Shown: one piece after another, positions 22,829 through 33,833 of the stretch
Layout of the letters: each line of letters begins with the position of its first letter
Position numbering within the stretch: position 1 is the first letter of the stretch
DNA from: Alphaproteobacteria bacterium
GTDB lineage: Bacteria > Pseudomonadota > Alphaproteobacteria > UBA9219
Length of the DNA: 64,000 nucleotides
Assembly (NCBI GenBank): GCA_028866275.1
Contig: JAGWIK010000001.1
Coordinates: 1-64,000, forward strand
Reading direction: 5' to 3'
Made by a program: the position numbers and the translations under genes
The notes under the pieces: model-generated
Told to the model about the DNA's origin: nothing
Seen by the model: only the letters and a program-made list of their open reading frames with translations
Databases searched by the model: none

Positions 22829-23749
22829 TTACGACGCCATCTTGGCGACTTCGGCGGCGAAATCGTCCGCCGCTTTTTCGATGCCTTCGCCGAGCTGGTA
22901 ACGGACAAAACCGGTCAGCTTGACGGGCGCGCCGAAATCCTTGGCTGCCTTTTCGATCACTTGCGCGATGCGGCTTTCGCCGTCGACGACATAGACCTGT
23001 TCCAGCAACACGACTTCTTCGTAATATTTACGCAAACGGCCTTCGACCATTTTGGCGATGATCTCCTCGGGCTTGCCCGACGCGCGCGCCTGATCGGCCA
23101 GCACGTTGCGTTCGCGGTCCAAGGCCTTGGTGTCGACATCGGCGACGGTAAGCGCTTCGGGGCGCGCGGCGGCGACATGCATCGCGATCTGCTTGCCCAG
23201 TTCCTGCAATTTGGCGGCGTCAGCCGTCGATTCCAGCGCGACCAGAACGCCGATCTTGCCGATATTCGGCGCCAGCGCGTTATGGACATAGGAGGCGACG
23301 ATGCCCTGCGACACCGACAGGCACGCGCTGCGGCGCAGCGTCATGTTTTCGCCGATGGTGGCGACCAGATTGGTCAGGACTTCCTGAACCGTGCCGCCGG
23401 CCGGATGCTTGGCCGCGGCCAGGGCTTCGATCGAACCATCGCTTTCCAGCGCGGATTTGGCGGCCTGCAACGCAAAGGATTGGAACTGTTCGTTGCGGGC
23501 GACGAAATCGGTTTCGGCGTTGACTTCGACAATCGCGGCCTTGGTGCCTTGCGACGCGACGGCGACCAGACCTTCGGCGGCCACGCGGCCCGCTTTCTTG
23601 GCGGCGGCCGACAGGCCTTTTTTACGCAGCCAATCCACCGCGGCTTCCATATCGCCATTGGCTTCGTTCAGGGCTTTCTTGCAATCCATCATGCCGGCGC
23701 CGGTTTTGTCGCGCAGGTCTTTGACCATAGTGGCTGTGATTTCGGCCAT
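22829..23749 (-). CDS. tsf: Elongation factor Ts
   Basis: [46 protein letters not shown]. Confidence 0.98.
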   Translation of the reverse strand: MAEITATMVKDLRDKTGAGMMDCKKALNEANGDMEAAVDWLRKKGLSAAAKKAGRVAAEGLVAVASQGTKAAIVEVNAETDFVARNEQFQSFALQAAKSALESDGSIEALAAAKHPAGGTVQEVLTNLVATIGENMTLRRSACLSVSQGIVASYVHNALAPNIGKIGVLVALESTADAAKLQELGKQIAMHVAAARPEALTVADVDTKALDRERNVLADQARASGKPEEIIAKMVEGRLRKYYEEVVLLEQVYVVDGESRIAQVIEKAAKDFGAPVKLTGFVRYQLGEGIEKAADDFAAEVAKMAS

Positions 23750-23825
23750 GTTCGTATCTCCAAATTCCAGATGTTGGGTAAAGGTACCGGCTGCCGGAAA
23801 CCCGACAGCCGGTAACGCCTAAGCA

Positions 23826-24605
23826 TTAGCCGTTGACGGCGGCTTTCGGTTCGTCGGCGACAATGGTGGTTTCGCTGGCCGGAACGGTTGCCGAAGCACC
23901 GACATCCTTGCCGCTCGACGCCATTTCGGCTTCGATGCCGTCAAGGACGGCCTGCGCTACCAGGTCGCAATACAGGTCGATGGCGCGCGACGCGTCGTCA
24001 TTGCCCGGAACCGGGAAGCTGATATTGTCCGGGTTCGAATTGCTGTCGACAATGGCGACGACGGGAATGCCCAGCTTGGCCGCTTCGGCGATGGCAATGT
24101 CTTCCTTGATGGTGTCGATGACAAAGATCATGTCCGGCAAACCGCCCATATCCTTGATGCCGCCCAAAGCCTTTTCCAGCTTGTCGCTGTCGCGCTGCAT
24201 CTGCAGCGATTCCTTCTTGGTCAGCTGCTTGCCCTGGGTTTCCAGCCGTTCCTGCATGTCGCGCAAACGCTTGATCGACTGCGAAATGGTTTTCCAGTTG
24301 GTCAGCATGCCGCCCAACCAGCGGTGATTGACGTAATACTGGCCGCAACGCTTGGCCGCTTCGGCGACCTTTTCCTGCGCCTGACGCTTGGTGCCGACGA
24401 ACAGGATGCGTCCGCCGCCCGCGGCGGTGTCGCGCATGGCCTGCAGCGCGCGCTGCATCATCGGCACGGTCTGTTCCAGATCGATGATATGCACATTGTT
24501 GCGCACACCGAACAGGAAGGCTTGCATTTTGGGGTTCCAGCGGCGCGTGTTATGGCCGAAATGAACGCCGGCTTCAAAAAGCTGGCGCAAAGCAACGATA
24601 GGCAT
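23826..24605 (-). CDS. rpsB: 30S ribosomal protein S2
   Basis: [46 protein letters not shown]. Confidence 0.98.
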   Translation of the reverse strand: MPIVALRQLFEAGVHFGHNTRRWNPKMQAFLFGVRNNVHIIDLEQTVPMMQRALQAMRDTAAGGGRILFVGTKRQAQEKVAEAAKRCGQYYVNHRWLGGMLTNWKTISQSIKRLRDMQERLETQGKQLTKKESLQMQRDSDKLEKALGGIKDMGGLPDMIFVIDTIKEDIAIAEAAKLGIPVVAIVDSNSNPDNISFPVPGNDDASRAIDLYCDLVAQAVLDGIEAEMASSGKDVGASATVPASETTIVADEPKAAVNG

Positions 24606-24823
24606 CGTCATGGGTATTTCCTTTTCCGGTTAAGCCACCATGTGTTGTTGTAGAAGGGATTTCCCTGCCACCGGACGGCGCATCGCAGGATTTACTGCGC
24701 GTGCCAAACACATGTGCGTTTTGTTTCGCCCCGGAAACATTCCGGAACGGCGTTATTCTTAATCTTTTGCGGTGAAAAAGGCAAATTTTTTGACGTTATC
24801 TATTAACGCATTGAATTTGATTG

Positions 24824-26161
24824 TTATTTCCCGATACAGAAATCCCGGAAAATGATGTCGAGCAGATCCTCGACATCGACGCGGCCCGTAATGCGCCCCA
24901 GTGCGCGCATGGCCAACCGCACATCTTCGGCCCGCAAATCGGGCTGGGCGGTAGCCAGCGCGCGGTCGAGGCTGGCGACGCAATCTTCCAGCGCGGCGCG
25001 GTGGCGGGCGCGGGTCAGAACCGGCGTATCCGCGGCATGAAACCGCGTGTCGATTTCCCGCGCCAGCCTGTCCAGCAAATCGGCAATACCCGCGCCGGTC
25101 AGGGCGGAAACGGCCATTACCCGTTCCGCGTACGCAGGTTCTGTGTGCGCAGGGGCGATATCAATTTTATTTGCCACCACAATCGTGTCGGCATCCACCA
25201 ATGGGCGCAGCGTGTCGTCGATGCCGGGCGCGGCGGCGTCAAGGACAAGCAATTTCAAATCCGCCTGCACGGCGCGGGCGTGGGAACGGCGAATGCCTTC
25301 GGCTTCGATGCTATCCGCGCTGTCGCGCAAACCCGCAGTGTCGGCCAGCGTGACGGGATAGTCGCCGATGTCCAGATGCACTTCGATAACATCGCGCGTC
25401 GTGCCCGCGACCGGCGAGACAATGGCGGCGTCGCGCTGCGCCAGCGCGTTGAGCAGGGACGATTTGCCCGCATTGGGCGCGCCTAAAATCGCAATATAGA
25501 ATCCGTCGCGCAACCGTTCGCCGCGCCGGTTGTCGTTCAAATGGGCGGCGATGGCGGCGCGCAGATCGCGCAGATCGGCGCTTTGCTGGTCGATTAAATC
25601 GTCGGGCAATTCTTCGTCGGCGAAATCAATCGCCGCTTCCATATAGGCAAGGCCGCGCGACAGCCGCGCGCGCCAGTCTTCGTACAATCGGCCCAGCGCG
25701 CCGTCCATCTGGCGCAATGCCTGCTTGCGCTGCGCTTCGGTATCGGCATGGACAAGATCGGCGACGGCCTCGGCCTCGGTCAGATCCATCTTGCCGTTTT
25801 CAAAAGCGCGGCGCGTGAATTCGCCCGGCTCGGCCAGACGGAAACCCGGCAATTGCGATAAGGCGCTGGTCACCGCCGCAATCACGGCGCGGCCGCCATG
25901 CGTCTGGAATTCGACGACATCCTCGCCGGTAAAACTGTGCGGCGCCTGAAAATACAGAACCAGCGCTTTGTCGATATCGGCGCGGTTTTGCGGATCGCGC
26001 AGGGTGCGCATCGCGGCGGCACGCGGCGCGGGCAGGGCGGGTGGCGCGCACAATGTTGTTATTGCTTGCGCGGCATCCGGCCCCGACACGCGAAACACCG
26101 CGACGCCGGCGCGCCCCGGCGCGGAAGCCAGCGCGAAAATGGTTTGATTACGGCTGCTCAT
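24824..26161 (-). CDS. mnmE: tRNA uridine-5-carboxymethylaminomethyl modification GTPase
   Basis: TIFALASAPGRAGVAVFRVSG; GAPNAGKSSLLNALAQRDAAIVSPVAGTTRD; C-terminal FCIGK. Confidence 0.97.
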   Translation of the reverse strand: MSSRNQTIFALASAPGRAGVAVFRVSGPDAAQAITTLCAPPALPAPRAAAMRTLRDPQNRADIDKALVLYFQAPHSFTGEDVVEFQTHGGRAVIAAVTSALSQLPGFRLAEPGEFTRRAFENGKMDLTEAEAVADLVHADTEAQRKQALRQMDGALGRLYEDWRARLSRGLAYMEAAIDFADEELPDDLIDQQSADLRDLRAAIAAHLNDNRRGERLRDGFYIAILGAPNAGKSSLLNALAQRDAAIVSPVAGTTRDVIEVHLDIGDYPVTLADTAGLRDSADSIEAEGIRRSHARAVQADLKLLVLDAAAPGIDDTLRPLVDADTIVVANKIDIAPAHTEPAYAERVMAVSALTGAGIADLLDRLAREIDTRFHAADTPVLTRARHRAALEDCVASLDRALATAQPDLRAEDVRLAMRALGRITGRVDVEDLLDIIFRDFCIGK

Positions 26162-26477
26162 AAGGCGGCAATTGCAGATGACCGACGCGCCGGCCCTGCT
26201 GGATATGCGTGGTCAGGATCTCGTCGATATCGCTTTCGGTTTTCGGGCGATACCACACGCCTTCGGGATAAATCACGATGACCGGCCCCAATTCGCAGCG
26301 GCCCAGACAGCCCGCGCCATTGATGCGGGTGGTATCCAGCCCCATTTCCTTGGCTTTTTTCTTCATATAGTTGCGCAGATGTTCGCCGCCCTTGGACGCG
26401 CAGCACCCGTCCTTGTGCCCGTCGGGGCGACGGTTGGTGCAGCAAAAAACATGGGATTGATAATAGGGTTTAGACAT
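26148..26477 (-). CDS. Thioredoxin-like [2Fe-2S] ferredoxin
   Basis: SHVFCCTNRRPDGHKDGCCASKGGEHLRNYMKKKAKE...GCLGRCELGPVIVIYPEGVWY. Confidence 0.9.
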   Translation of the reverse strand: MSKPYYQSHVFCCTNRRPDGHKDGCCASKGGEHLRNYMKKKAKEMGLDTTRINGAGCLGRCELGPVIVIYPEGVWYRPKTESDIDEILTTHIQQGRRVGHLQLPPYEQP

Positions 26478-27582
26478 TGTGCCGTTCCAGCAAGTCGAAA
26501 ACATAATCGCCCAACGCCAGTGACGCGGTCAGGCCGGGGGATTCGATACCATAAAGGCTGATAAAATGGGCAATTTTATGTGTGCGCATATCCTGTATGA
26601 CAAAATCGCTGTCATGGGGGCTGGTGCGCGCCAATTTGGGGCGAATGCCGCTGTAATCCGGCGACAACGCGCCGTCGGGCAGGCCAGGCCAGTATTGGCG
26701 CACTGTTTGTTCGAACGCCGCGCCGCGCGCCGGATCGACATCATAATCGATATGGTCAACCCATTCGACATCGGGGCCGAACCGCACGCGCCCCGCCATG
26801 TCGCAAAACGCATGCAGCCCCGACGATCCCGGCACGGGCAGCGGATAAATCAGCATCGAAAAAGGCTGTTTGCCCGACAGGCTGAAATAATTGCCCTTGG
26901 CCAGAACCTGTCCCGGCACGGTGGCCGGATCAAGGCCGCGCAGGTTGCGCGCGAAATGTTGCGCGCCCAGCCCTGCGGCGTTGATCAGGGTTTTGCACAT
27001 GATCTGCGACGGCGCGTCGCCGGCGATATCCAGAATAAATCCGTCGGGCGTAATCGCGCCGCCCTGCACAGGGGCGCGCAACGCGATCATCGCCCCTGCC
27101 TGTTCGGCATCGCCTTCCAGGGCAAGAATATACGGGTGCACGTCGATAATGCCGCTGACCGGCACGTGCAGCGCGGCGGCGCAGGATAGTTCCGGTTCCA
27201 TCGCGCGGGCTTCGGCGGGCGTCAGCAGCCGCATGCCGGCGACGCCGTTTTGCGCGGCGTTGGCTTTCAGGGCTCGCAGCGCGTCGATCTCATGCTCCGA
27301 CGTCGCCACGACCAGCTTGCCGCATTGTCTGTGCGGAATGCCCCGCGCCGCCGCATAGCTGTATAACTGGTCGCGTCCGGCGACGCACAGGCGAGCCTTT
27401 AAACTGCCCGGCTTATAATAAAGACCGGCGTGAATGACGCCGCTGTTGCGCGAACTGGTGGCGGAACCCGGCATGGATTCGGATTCCAGAACCAGAACCT
27501 CGCGCCCGCCCTGCGCCAACCTGCGCGCAATGGCCAAACCCACGACGCCCGCGCCGATAACGATTGTGTCGATAACATCCAT
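26470..27582 (-). CDS. lhgO: FAD-dependent oxidoreductase, L-2-hydroxyglutarate oxidase-like
   Basis: IVIGAGVVGLAIARRLAQGGREVLVLESE...TSSRNSGVIHAGLYYKPGSLKARLCVAG. Confidence 0.88.
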   Translation of the reverse strand: MDVIDTIVIGAGVVGLAIARRLAQGGREVLVLESESMPGSATSSRNSGVIHAGLYYKPGSLKARLCVAGRDQLYSYAAARGIPHRQCGKLVVATSEHEIDALRALKANAAQNGVAGMRLLTPAEARAMEPELSCAAALHVPVSGIIDVHPYILALEGDAEQAGAMIALRAPVQGGAITPDGFILDIAGDAPSQIMCKTLINAAGLGAQHFARNLRGLDPATVPGQVLAKGNYFSLSGKQPFSMLIYPLPVPGSSGLHAFCDMAGRVRFGPDVEWVDHIDYDVDPARGAAFEQTVRQYWPGLPDGALSPDYSGIRPKLARTSPHDSDFVIQDMRTHKIAHFISLYGIESPGLTASLALGDYVFDLLERHNV

Positions 27583-27682
27583 GATGACGATACCGCCCTA
27601 AACGGCCTCGTTCGTCAAGGCTGGTCAAAGCGGATCGAATAGGCCAGAATAACGCCCGATCCACCCAAGACAGGGACGCAAG

Positions 27683-28267
27683 ATGACATCGACCGACTCC
27701 GCTTCCTATACAGCCGTTGCCAAAATCCTGCATTGGCTCATCGCCGCCACGATTATTTTTATGATCATATTGGGTTATTGTTTTGATTATATCCCGCGCG
27801 GCGAAACGCGTTTTTATTTTATCCAGCTTCACAAATCGATCGGCATTTCCATCTTGTTGCTCAGCTTTGTGCGGCTGGCGTGGCGGTTGACGCATCATGC
27901 GCCGCCGTTGCCGGCGTCGATGCCGGTGTGGGAACAACGCGCCGCGCATATCGGGCATGTGTTTTTATATGTCATGATGATCGGCGTTCCCCTGTCTGGC
28001 TGGGCGATGGTGTCGGCCAGCCCGATGCATATCCCCACCATTTTGTTCGGGCTTATGCCGTGGCCCGCGATGCCGGGGGCGGGACAGCTAAATAACTTCA
28101 TCAATCTTGATGATTTGCACGCCGTGGCGGCCTATACGCTCGGCGCGCTGGCGGTGGGGCATGCGGCGGCCGCGCTGAAACATCATTTTGTATCGCGCGA
28201 TGATGTGTTGCTGCGCATGATGCCTGCGTGTTTTGCCTCTTGTTTGTCGCGTGCCCGCCAAAAATGA
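27683..28267 (+). CDS. Cytochrome b561 family protein
   Basis: YTAVAKILHWLIAATIIFMIILGY...LHKSIGISILLLSFVRLAWRLTH...LHAVAAYTLGALAVGHAAAALKHHF. Confidence 0.92.
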   Translation: MTSTDSASYTAVAKILHWLIAATIIFMIILGYCFDYIPRGETRFYFIQLHKSIGISILLLSFVRLAWRLTHHAPPLPASMPVWEQRAAHIGHVFLYVMMIGVPLSGWAMVSASPMHIPTILFGLMPWPAMPGAGQLNNFINLDDLHAVAAYTLGALAVGHAAAALKHHFVSRDDVLLRMMPACFASCLSRARQK

Positions 28268-28280
28268 AAGGATGCTTTCC

Positions 28281-28901
28281 ATGAAAAAACCCCTTCTGGC
28301 CACGGCCGCGTTTCTGGCGCTCGCTGTGCCAGCCTATGCCGCATCAAAGCCCGCGCCTGCCCCCGTTTCTGCCGCCACCGCGCCCGCCGCGGCGGATTAC
28401 GCCCGTGAATGGCAGATCGACCCGCTGCACAGCACGCTGACTTTTACAGGCACGCAAAGCGGCCAGAGTTTTTCCGGCGGATTCCAGAAATTTACCGCAC
28501 ATGTTTTGTTGAATCCCGATCATCCCGAAACCGGTAAAATAACCGTGGATGTCGATCCTGCCAGCGCCTATGCCGGCAGCGACGACCGCGACTCCATGCT
28601 GCCCGGCAAGGACTGGTTCGATGTCGCCCATTTTCCTCAGGCGCAATTCGTGTCGACCGCCATCCATCAGGTCGGCCCCGGCCAATATCAGGCCGACGCG
28701 ACCCTGACGATTAAGGGAATTTCCCGTAACGTCACGCTGCCTTTCACGCTTAAGAAAGAAGGCGACCATTGGCGCGCGCAGGGCCATGTCGTACTGTCGC
28801 GCGACGCCTTCGGCATCGGTCTTGGCATGTTCGCCAATGAAAACTATGTCAAAAACGCTGTCGATGTGGCGGTGGATTTATCGGCGAAACCTGCGCCATA
28901 A
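28281..28901 (+). CDS. YceI family periplasmic protein
   Basis: Signal peptide MKKPLLATAAFLALAVPAYA; WQIDPLHSTLTFTGTQSG...DWFDVAHFPQAQFVS...LTIKGISRNVTLPF. Confidence 0.92.
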   Translation: MKKPLLATAAFLALAVPAYAASKPAPAPVSAATAPAAADYAREWQIDPLHSTLTFTGTQSGQSFSGGFQKFTAHVLLNPDHPETGKITVDVDPASAYAGSDDRDSMLPGKDWFDVAHFPQAQFVSTAIHQVGPGQYQADATLTIKGISRNVTLPFTLKKEGDHWRAQGHVVLSRDAFGIGLGMFANENYVKNAVDVAVDLSAKPAP

Positions 28902-28934
28902 ATACCAATCCAGAAGATAACGATCCAGAAACAA

Positions 28935-28962
28935 AAACCCCGCAGCTTGCGCTGCGGGGTTT
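28935..28962 (-). terminator. Rho-independent terminator between convergent yceI-like and pal genes
   Basis: Perfect 12-bp stem aaaccccgcagc-ttgc-gctgcggggttt; T-rich tail on the minus strand. Confidence 0.85.
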
Positions 28963-28988
28963 CGTTTAGCCTTGGCTAACCGTATCGC

Positions 28989-29474
28989 TTATTGGGCGAC
29001 GACGGTCACAGCGCGGCGGTTTTGCGCCCAGGCGGCTTCGTTGTCGCCAACGACAGCCGGACGTTCTTTGCCGTAGCTGATGGTGCTGATGCGCGACGCG
29101 GGGATACCGGCGGCAACCAGATAGTTCTTGGCCGCGGTGGCGCGACGTTCGCCCAGCGCCAAGTTGTATTCACGCGTGCCGCGTTCGTCGGTGTGGCCTT
29201 CGATCGTGACCTTGATGGCCGGGTACTTCTTGAGCCAGGCAGCCTGACGATCAAGCGTCGCCTGGGCTTCGGTGCTCAGATCCGACTTGTTGAACGCGAA
29301 GAATACGCGGTCGCCGACATTGACGACCAGATCTTCCTGCGTGCCGGGACGGGCCGCGCCCATCTTGCCGCCGGCGCCGCCGTTCGCGCCGCCTTCACCT
29401 TCATCCGAGCCAAGCGTGTCGCAAGCGGACACGAGGACCAGAGCCGCCATCAGGCACATAAGTTTCTTTACCAT
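28989..29474 (-). CDS. pal: Peptidoglycan-associated lipoprotein
   Basis: MVKKLMCLMAALVLVSACDTLG lipobox; OmpA-like VTIEGHTDERGTREYNLALGERRATAAKNYLVAAGI. Confidence 0.93.
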   Translation of the reverse strand: MVKKLMCLMAALVLVSACDTLGSDEGEGGANGGAGGKMGAARPGTQEDLVVNVGDRVFFAFNKSDLSTEAQATLDRQAAWLKKYPAIKVTIEGHTDERGTREYNLALGERRATAAKNYLVAAGIPASRISTISYGKERPAVVGDNEAAWAQNRRAVTVVAQ

Positions 29475-29827
29475 CTTTATTTCCCCCTTCAGGAACCTCA
29501 GGCGGTTCGGTCGAATGCGCGAGGCATTTTCCCGTGCCGAGTTGGTTGAGTTGAAATCATGCAGAACCTGCATGACGGTTTTACCTTCTTCACCCGCGCT
29601 TGCGTTTGTCTGTACAACGCGCAAGCTCGAGCGAGGAACGAATCCCGCGCACACGTTAGTCGGGCTATTGCATTGAATCAAGGCCCATTTCGCATGTTTT
29701 AAAGTTTGGGGGCTTTGTCCGTCATCAACGTGGCATGATTGCAACTATTGCCTCCGTCTATGACACATAAAAAACATAATTGCCGTCATGCGGGCGAATG
29801 ACCGTGGAAAAGCCGCCAATAAAAAAA

Positions 29828-29850
29828 CCGCCCCGTTTGCGGCGGGGCGG
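29828..29850 (-). terminator. Rho-independent terminator downstream of the RHH gene
   Basis: ccgccccg-tttgcgg-cggggcgg stem with T-run on the minus strand. Confidence 0.75.
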
Positions 29851-29878
29851 CGGGGTTACAGGTGTGGCAGGCCACTTA

Positions 29879-30409
29879 TCAGGCAAAGCTGGTTTTGTGA
29901 AATGCGGCCATACCGGTGGCGCGCAATGGCGGCGGGTTATGGGACGGTAGGCGCGTAGGATTGATGCCGATGGCCATGCCATAGCCGTGCCCGGCCTTGT
30001 TGTGGCCGTCTTCGGTCGCGGCCTGGCGGAAATAACGCATGATAAAAACGCGAATGGCGGCGGTCAGCGAAGTCGCCGCGCGTTTTTGGCCGCTCACCGC
30101 GGTGCATATTTGATGCATGTTAACACGCTCGCGGCGGCAGATTTCCTGCAGCCCGTCCCACATTTCGGGTTCCAGCCTTACGCTGGTGCGGTTGCCGGCA
30201 ACGGTGACGTTGCGGCTGACCAACGTGCTGCGCATAATTTCCGTCTTGGCGGGCCTGACCGCCCGGGCCGTGTTGGCCAAAGGAGAAGGCGCGTGGGGAA
30301 CATGACCGGTGGAGAAGTTGTTTGTCGATGTATGTGGGGACGGCATAGGCGGGCTCCATGAAAGGGGTGATGATATGCACGTTATTGTGTCGCCGATTCT
30401 TTGCAACAC
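29879..30409 (-). CDS. Ribbon-helix-helix (RHH_4-like) domain protein
   Basis: STLVSRNVTVAGNRTSVRLEPEMWDGLQEICRRERVNMHQICTAVS...SLTAAIRVFIMRYFR. Confidence 0.8.
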   Translation of the reverse strand: MLQRIGDTITCISSPLSWSPPMPSPHTSTNNFSTGHVPHAPSPLANTARAVRPAKTEIMRSTLVSRNVTVAGNRTSVRLEPEMWDGLQEICRRERVNMHQICTAVSGQKRAATSLTAAIRVFIMRYFRQAATEDGHNKAGHGYGMAIGINPTRLPSHNPPPLRATGMAAFHKTSFA

Positions 30410-30557
30410 TCATAGGTTGTATGTGAACACAGGATAATGACTACCGCAAGTTTTATTTATTCCAATATGCAATCATTAGTTGAGTGTGGGCAAAAAGTCA
30501 CAAATAAAGGGCATATATTGTTCGCGTCCGTAATCTGGGCTGGCCTTTATCCGTAAA

Positions 30558-31796
30558 ATGAATCACAAGATTGGCATGGAAAATAGAAAAATCGTTATCA
30601 CAGGCATGGGGGTCGTTTCGGCCCTCGGCAATGATGTTGAAGCTTTCCGCCGGCGGTTGTTCGATGGCGCGGGCGGCATCGGCACGATGACGTTTGACGC
30701 CCGCGGACAAAACGTATCGTTTGCCGCCGCCCCCGTGCAGGATTTCGCCATCGACGCCTATATGGACGCGAAGAAGGCGTCGATGCTCGATCGTTTTTCG
30801 CAATTCGCCGTGGCCGCCGCCGTGCAGGCGTTCCGCGATTCAGGGCTGACGCTGACCGACGAAGCCGCCGAACGCATGGCCGTTATCACCGGCACGGGCG
30901 TGGGCGGGCAGAACACGCTGGAAGAATCTTATTACAAGCTGCTCGACCCGGCGGGGTCGGGGCGCGTGCATCCGTTCACCATTCCGCGCCTGATGGCCAA
31001 TGCGGGATCGTCGCAGATCAGCATGGCGCTGGGCATCCGCGGCCCCGGTTTTACGGTGGCGAGCGCGTGCGCGTCGGCCGTGCATGCGATGGGCGTGACG
31101 TTGTCGATGCTGCGGTCGGGCCTGATCGACAGCGCGGTGACGGGCGGCGCCGAAGCATGCCTGACCTATGGCACGCTCAAAGGCTGGGAGGCGCTACGCG
31201 TCATGGCCCCCGATGTTTGCCGCCCTTTTTCCGCCGGCCGTACGGGCATGGTTTTGGGTGAAGGGGCGGCGATGTTCGTGCTGGAAACCGAGGAAAACGC
31301 CCGGAAACGCGGCGCAAAAATTTATGCGGAATTTGCGGGCTTCGGCATGTCGTCCGATGCCAGGGACATCACCACGCCCGATGCCGCTGGCGCGGCGCGG
31401 GCTATTGTCAATTGCCTGCGCGATGCGCGTTTGTCGCCGGAAGATGTCGATTACATCAATGCCCACGGCACAGGCACGCGCGCGAATGATGCGACCGAAA
31501 CGGCGGCGGTTAAAATCGCGCTGGGCGACCACGCGCGCCGCGTCGCGCTGTCCTCCAGTAAATCCATGCTTGGCCACGCGCTGGGCGCGGCGGGCGCTTT
31601 GGAAATGCTGGCGACCGTTCTGGCGGTGCGCGAAAATATCGCGCCGCCGACGATCAATTATCTGGAGCCGGATCCCGAATGCGATCTCGATTATGTGCCC
31701 AATGCGGCGCGCGCCATGCCGGTCGGCGTTGCGTTGAATAATTCGTTTGCGTTCGGCGGATTGAATGCCGTTGTCGCGGTAAGGAAAATGGCATGA
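30558..31796 (+). CDS. Beta-ketoacyl-ACP synthase (FabF-like)
   Basis: KIVITGMGVVSALGNDVEAF; active-site ASACASAVHAMG; NAHGTGTRANDATE; SSKSMLGHALGAAG. Confidence 0.92.
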   Translation: MNHKIGMENRKIVITGMGVVSALGNDVEAFRRRLFDGAGGIGTMTFDARGQNVSFAAAPVQDFAIDAYMDAKKASMLDRFSQFAVAAAVQAFRDSGLTLTDEAAERMAVITGTGVGGQNTLEESYYKLLDPAGSGRVHPFTIPRLMANAGSSQISMALGIRGPGFTVASACASAVHAMGVTLSMLRSGLIDSAVTGGAEACLTYGTLKGWEALRVMAPDVCRPFSAGRTGMVLGEGAAMFVLETEENARKRGAKIYAEFAGFGMSSDARDITTPDAAGAARAIVNCLRDARLSPEDVDYINAHGTGTRANDATETAAVKIALGDHARRVALSSSKSMLGHALGAAGALEMLATVLAVRENIAPPTINYLEPDPECDLDYVPNAARAMPVGVALNNSFAFGGLNAVVAVRKMA

Positions 31797-32167
31797 ACCT
31801 GCTTCTGATTTTCGCCGGCGGCGGCGCGGGAGCCGTGGCGCGATATCTGATGATGACGGCGGTGGGCCGTTTCATCGGTACGGAATTTCCGTGGCATACG
31901 CTCAGCGTTAATGTGCTGGGCGCGGTTTTCATCGGCGCGCTGACGGAATTCATGGCGTTGCGCGTGTCGGCGATCGAACCCATGCGCTTTTTGCTGGTCA
32001 CCGGATTCCTCGGCGGCTTTACGACTTTTTCCACTTTTTCCCTTGAAACCGCGATGATGTGGGAAAAAGGTGATTATACGCAGGCCGCGCTCTACGCCGC
32101 TGCGTCGGTAATCGGCACCGTGATCGCGGTTTTCGGCGGCACAGCCGCGGCACGCCTTTTTTTATAG
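31793..32167 (+). CDS. crcB: Fluoride ion transporter CrcB/Fluc
   Basis: GGGAGAVARYLMM...FPWHTLSVNVLGAVFIGAL...GFLGGFTTFSTFSLE. Confidence 0.95.
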   Translation: MNLLLIFAGGGAGAVARYLMMTAVGRFIGTEFPWHTLSVNVLGAVFIGALTEFMALRVSAIEPMRFLLVTGFLGGFTTFSTFSLETAMMWEKGDYTQAALYAAASVIGTVIAVFGGTAAARLFL

Positions 32168-32171
32168 AACA

Positions 32172-33833
32172 TCATATGGCGGGTTGGCGGCGGGATTCCG
32201 CCGACTGCGTTTCAAGCGCATCAAGCAGACGCAGGACATCAACCGAGGCTGCATTGACTTTTTCGATGTAAGTCATCGCGGTTTCGTTGTCCCCGGCATT
32301 GAAAGCCTTAACCGCTTCCAACCCACAGCTATGCACCAGGCGGTGCGGTTCGGCCAGCGGATCGAAGGCGGCGAAATTGCGATAAGGCGCCGAGGCGTCG
32401 CTGTAATACCATTTGCCCAGACGGCAGCTGTGATCGCTGGCGACTTCGTCGGCGGCGATTTTCGTGACGCCTGCCGCCATGGTGGCCAAGCGGCGCTTCC
32501 ATGCGACATGATCCATTTTCGCCAGCATCAGGATTTTATCAGGAACATCTTGTTCGACGAGCTGAGCCAGCATCTTGCCCAGATTGGCTTCGACATTCTG
32601 CAAAGCGGTTTCGGTAACCTTGATGCCTTTCAGCGCGGAATCGGTGCTGGCCGAGATATGGGTCATGCTGCGCGCGATTTCGCCCGACGCCGTCGATTGT
32701 TCGTTGACGATACGCGCGACTTCGCGCATTCGATCGACAGATTTTCCCGACAAATCGGCGACATTGTCCATCTCCGCGTTGGCATCGGTAATGGCGCTCT
32801 GCCCGTCATTGACGGCGTGCGTGCCAGACGCGATGATCTGCACGACTTCGGTCATTTCCTGTTGCAATGTTTCGATGCGGCTGCGGATATCCTCGGTCGC
32901 GCGGCCGGTCTGGCTTGACAGGCTTTTGACTTCGTTGGCGACGACGGCAAAACCCTTGCCCGCCTCGCCTGCGCGCGCAGCTTCGATCGTGGCATTCAGC
33001 GCCAGCAGATTAGTCTGCGCCGCGATATTGTCGATTGTGGTGATGATTTCGCCGATTTGCTGCGACGCCTTGGCCAGCGCGTCGATGCGCGTGACGGCTT
33101 GCCGCACATTCTGCGCCACGGCGTCGAAACTGCGGCTCGATCCCTTGACCTTGTCGCTGCTGCCCATGACGGCCTGCATGGCCTGTTCGGAAATATGCGC
33201 GGTTTCATCGCTGCGCGTGCCGATTTCCTGCGCGGTGGCGACCATTTCCTCGGTCGCTGCCGACACCGTTTGCACGCTGCCGACGACGTCATTCATTTCA
33301 GCGATCAGCTTGGCATAGCTAATTGCCATATCATTCAGGCTGATGGAAATGCCGACGCTGCTTTCCAAAATGCTGCGTCCCAGCCGGTCGAGGGTCTGCT
33401 GTTGCGCACAGGCGTCCTTGATGGTTTCGTTGAACGCGTTCGCATAACGCATGAAATCGCCCGGGAATCCCGTGGTGATGATGACACGGTCGAATCGTTT
33501 TTGTGTCATGGCGCGCATGGCGCCGTCCGCCTCGGTGATGAAGGCTTCGACAAGGTCGAGCAGCCGGTTCAATTGCGCCCCCGCCCGTCCGCCCGCGCCT
33601 GCGTTCATGACGCGCGTTTCCAAAAAGCCTTTATTGGCGGCGTCAAGGCAGCGCGCCAATTTGCGTTGTTGCGCCGCGTCGGCGCACAGCCACGCCACGG
33701 CCGCAGCTTGCGCTGCGGCGGCCGCTATCCATAACGGCGCAGAGGCCGCAGGCACGGCAAAACCCGCGCCGGCCAGCGCCAGCGCGGCGCTTGTGGCGAT
33801 CAAGGGCCTAGAGACCGAAAACAAACTGTTCAT
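32172..33833 (-). CDS. Methyl-accepting chemotaxis protein with C-terminal CZB (zinc-binding) domain
   Basis: MCP hairpin [38 protein letters not shown]-terminal [15 protein letters not shown]...[13 protein letters not shown]. Confidence 0.92.
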   Translation of the reverse strand: MNSLFSVSRPLIATSAALALAGAGFAVPAASAPLWIAAAAAQAAAVAWLCADAAQQRKLARCLDAANKGFLETRVMNAGAGGRAGAQLNRLLDLVEAFITEADGAMRAMTQKRFDRVIITTGFPGDFMRYANAFNETIKDACAQQQTLDRLGRSILESSVGISISLNDMAISYAKLIAEMNDVVGSVQTVSAATEEMVATAQEIGTRSDETAHISEQAMQAVMGSSDKVKGSSRSFDAVAQNVRQAVTRIDALAKASQQIGEIITTIDNIAAQTNLLALNATIEAARAGEAGKGFAVVANEVKSLSSQTGRATEDIRSRIETLQQEMTEVVQIIASGTHAVNDGQSAITDANAEMDNVADLSGKSVDRMREVARIVNEQSTASGEIARSMTHISASTDSALKGIKVTETALQNVEANLGKMLAQLVEQDVPDKILMLAKMDHVAWKRRLATMAAGVTKIAADEVASDHSCRLGKWYYSDASAPYRNFAAFDPLAEPHRLVHSCGLEAVKAFNAGDNETAMTYIEKVNAASVDVLRLLDALETQSAESRRQPAI

